NCBI GenBank assembly: GCA_020073665.1
Contig: JAIQEU010000008.1
Coordinates: forward strand, 165,953-229,952
Source: Terriglobia bacterium
Lineage (GTDB): Bacteria > Acidobacteriota > Terriglobia > Terriglobales > Acidobacteriaceae
Length of the DNA: 64,000 bases
Reading direction: 5' to 3'
Positions 63,728 to 64,000 of the stretch are shown here, piece by piece (position 1 is the first letter of the stretch; every line of letters begins with the position of its first letter). Made by a program: the position numbers and the translations under genes. The notes beneath the pieces are model-generated. The model did no database searches. It was not told the origin of the DNA and saw nothing but the letters and a program-made list of their open reading frames with translations.

Positions 63728-64000
63728 CTACTGAATAATCTCCGAGATGGTCCCGGCGCCCACCGTGTGTCCGCCTTCGCGGATGGCGAAGCGCAGGCCC
63801 TTCTCCATCGCTACCGGCGTGATCAACTCGATCACCAGGCTCACGTTGTCCCCCGGCATCACCATCTCCGTCCCCGCCGGCAACTCCGCCACTCCCGTCA
63901 CATCCGTCGTCCGCAGGTAAAACTGCGGCCGGTAGCCCTTGAAGAACGGCGTATGCCTGCCACCCTCTTCCTTGGTCAGGATGTACACCTCGCTCTTGAA
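63728..64000 (-). CDS. tuf: Elongation factor Tu, C-terminal end (partial)
   Basis: The stop lies at 63728-63730 and the frame runs off the right edge, leaving the last 90 residues. The domain-III beta-barrel is clear: [85 protein letters not shown]. It brings aminoacyl-tRNA to the ribosome. Start codon, GTPase domain and full length are outside the window. Confidence 0.97.
   Translation of the reverse strand, partial: FKSEVYILTKEEGGRHTPFFKGYRPQFYLRTTDVTGVAELPAGTEMVMPGDNVSLVIELITPVAMEKGLRFAIREGGHTVGAGTISEIIQ

Overview
The window reads as a high-GC chromosomal segment of an Acidobacteriota genome, probably class Terriglobia (Koribacter/Solibacter-like). The signs are a secreted VWFA protein of the acidobacterial type (41806-43482), Ig-like and degenerate matrixin surface proteins, a DUF6677-type membrane protein, and a stand-alone S10-spc-alpha ribosomal cluster with extended protein tails. 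No prophage, transposase, CRISPR array, tRNA or rRNA was found. This placement is inferred from gene content; no database was searched.

Layout. 1-9948: partial GltD-like oxidoreductase (-), queG (+), a secreted HEFAH metalloprotease with repeats, a Kdo hydroxylase, an exported protein, an SDR, an NTF2-like protein and a DEAD-box helicase. 10075-21233: cold-shock protein, YihY membrane protein, three exported proteins including a matrixin fold with its zinc ligands lost, an S9 peptidase, an exported protein, HNH nuclease, ComF and a zinc-ribbon protein. 21462-28882: OPT transporter, PLP-homeostasis protein, DUF167 protein, POT transporter, AlkD-like protein, M24 peptidase and three tiny overlapping membrane-protein genes. 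28996-34557: Ig-like lipoprotein, GNAT, GT39-type glycosyltransferase and a CBU_0592-like protein. 34565-41470: nrnA-rbfA-ylxP-infB-nusA-rimP on the minus strand behind a rimP-leader-like hairpin. 41806-46203: VWFA protein, guaB, VanZ-like and a membrane-anchored protein. 46430-64000: rplQ-rpoA-rpsD-rpsK-rpsM-rpmJ-infA-map-adk-secY-rplO-rpmD-rpsE-rplR-rplF-rpsH-rpsN-rplE-rplX-rplN-rpsQ-rpmC-rplP-rpsC-rplV-rpsS-rplB-rplW-rplD-rplC-rpsJ-tuf', all minus.

The genes unite translation and its assembly factors (ribosomal cluster, rimP/nusA/infB/rbfA, map, adk, secY) with an exported proteome and a peptide-scavenging set (OPT, POT, S9, M24).

The most unusual signal is in the spacers. About 25 gaps carry degenerate tandem repeats with an almost exact 7-nt period. 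Several sequence families occur (GTCGTCA, TTAGCCT, TCAGCTT, AGTTTCG, CAACGAC, GAGTACC, TAATTGC), usually as an arm and its inverted partner. Inside the ribosomal operon they repeatedly start at, or a few bases after, the stop codon of the upstream gene. One array lies in frame inside queG and another forms the C-terminal tail of RbfA. They resemble in period the heptanucleotide STRR repeats known from filamentous cyanobacteria, but here they sit in the core translation operon.
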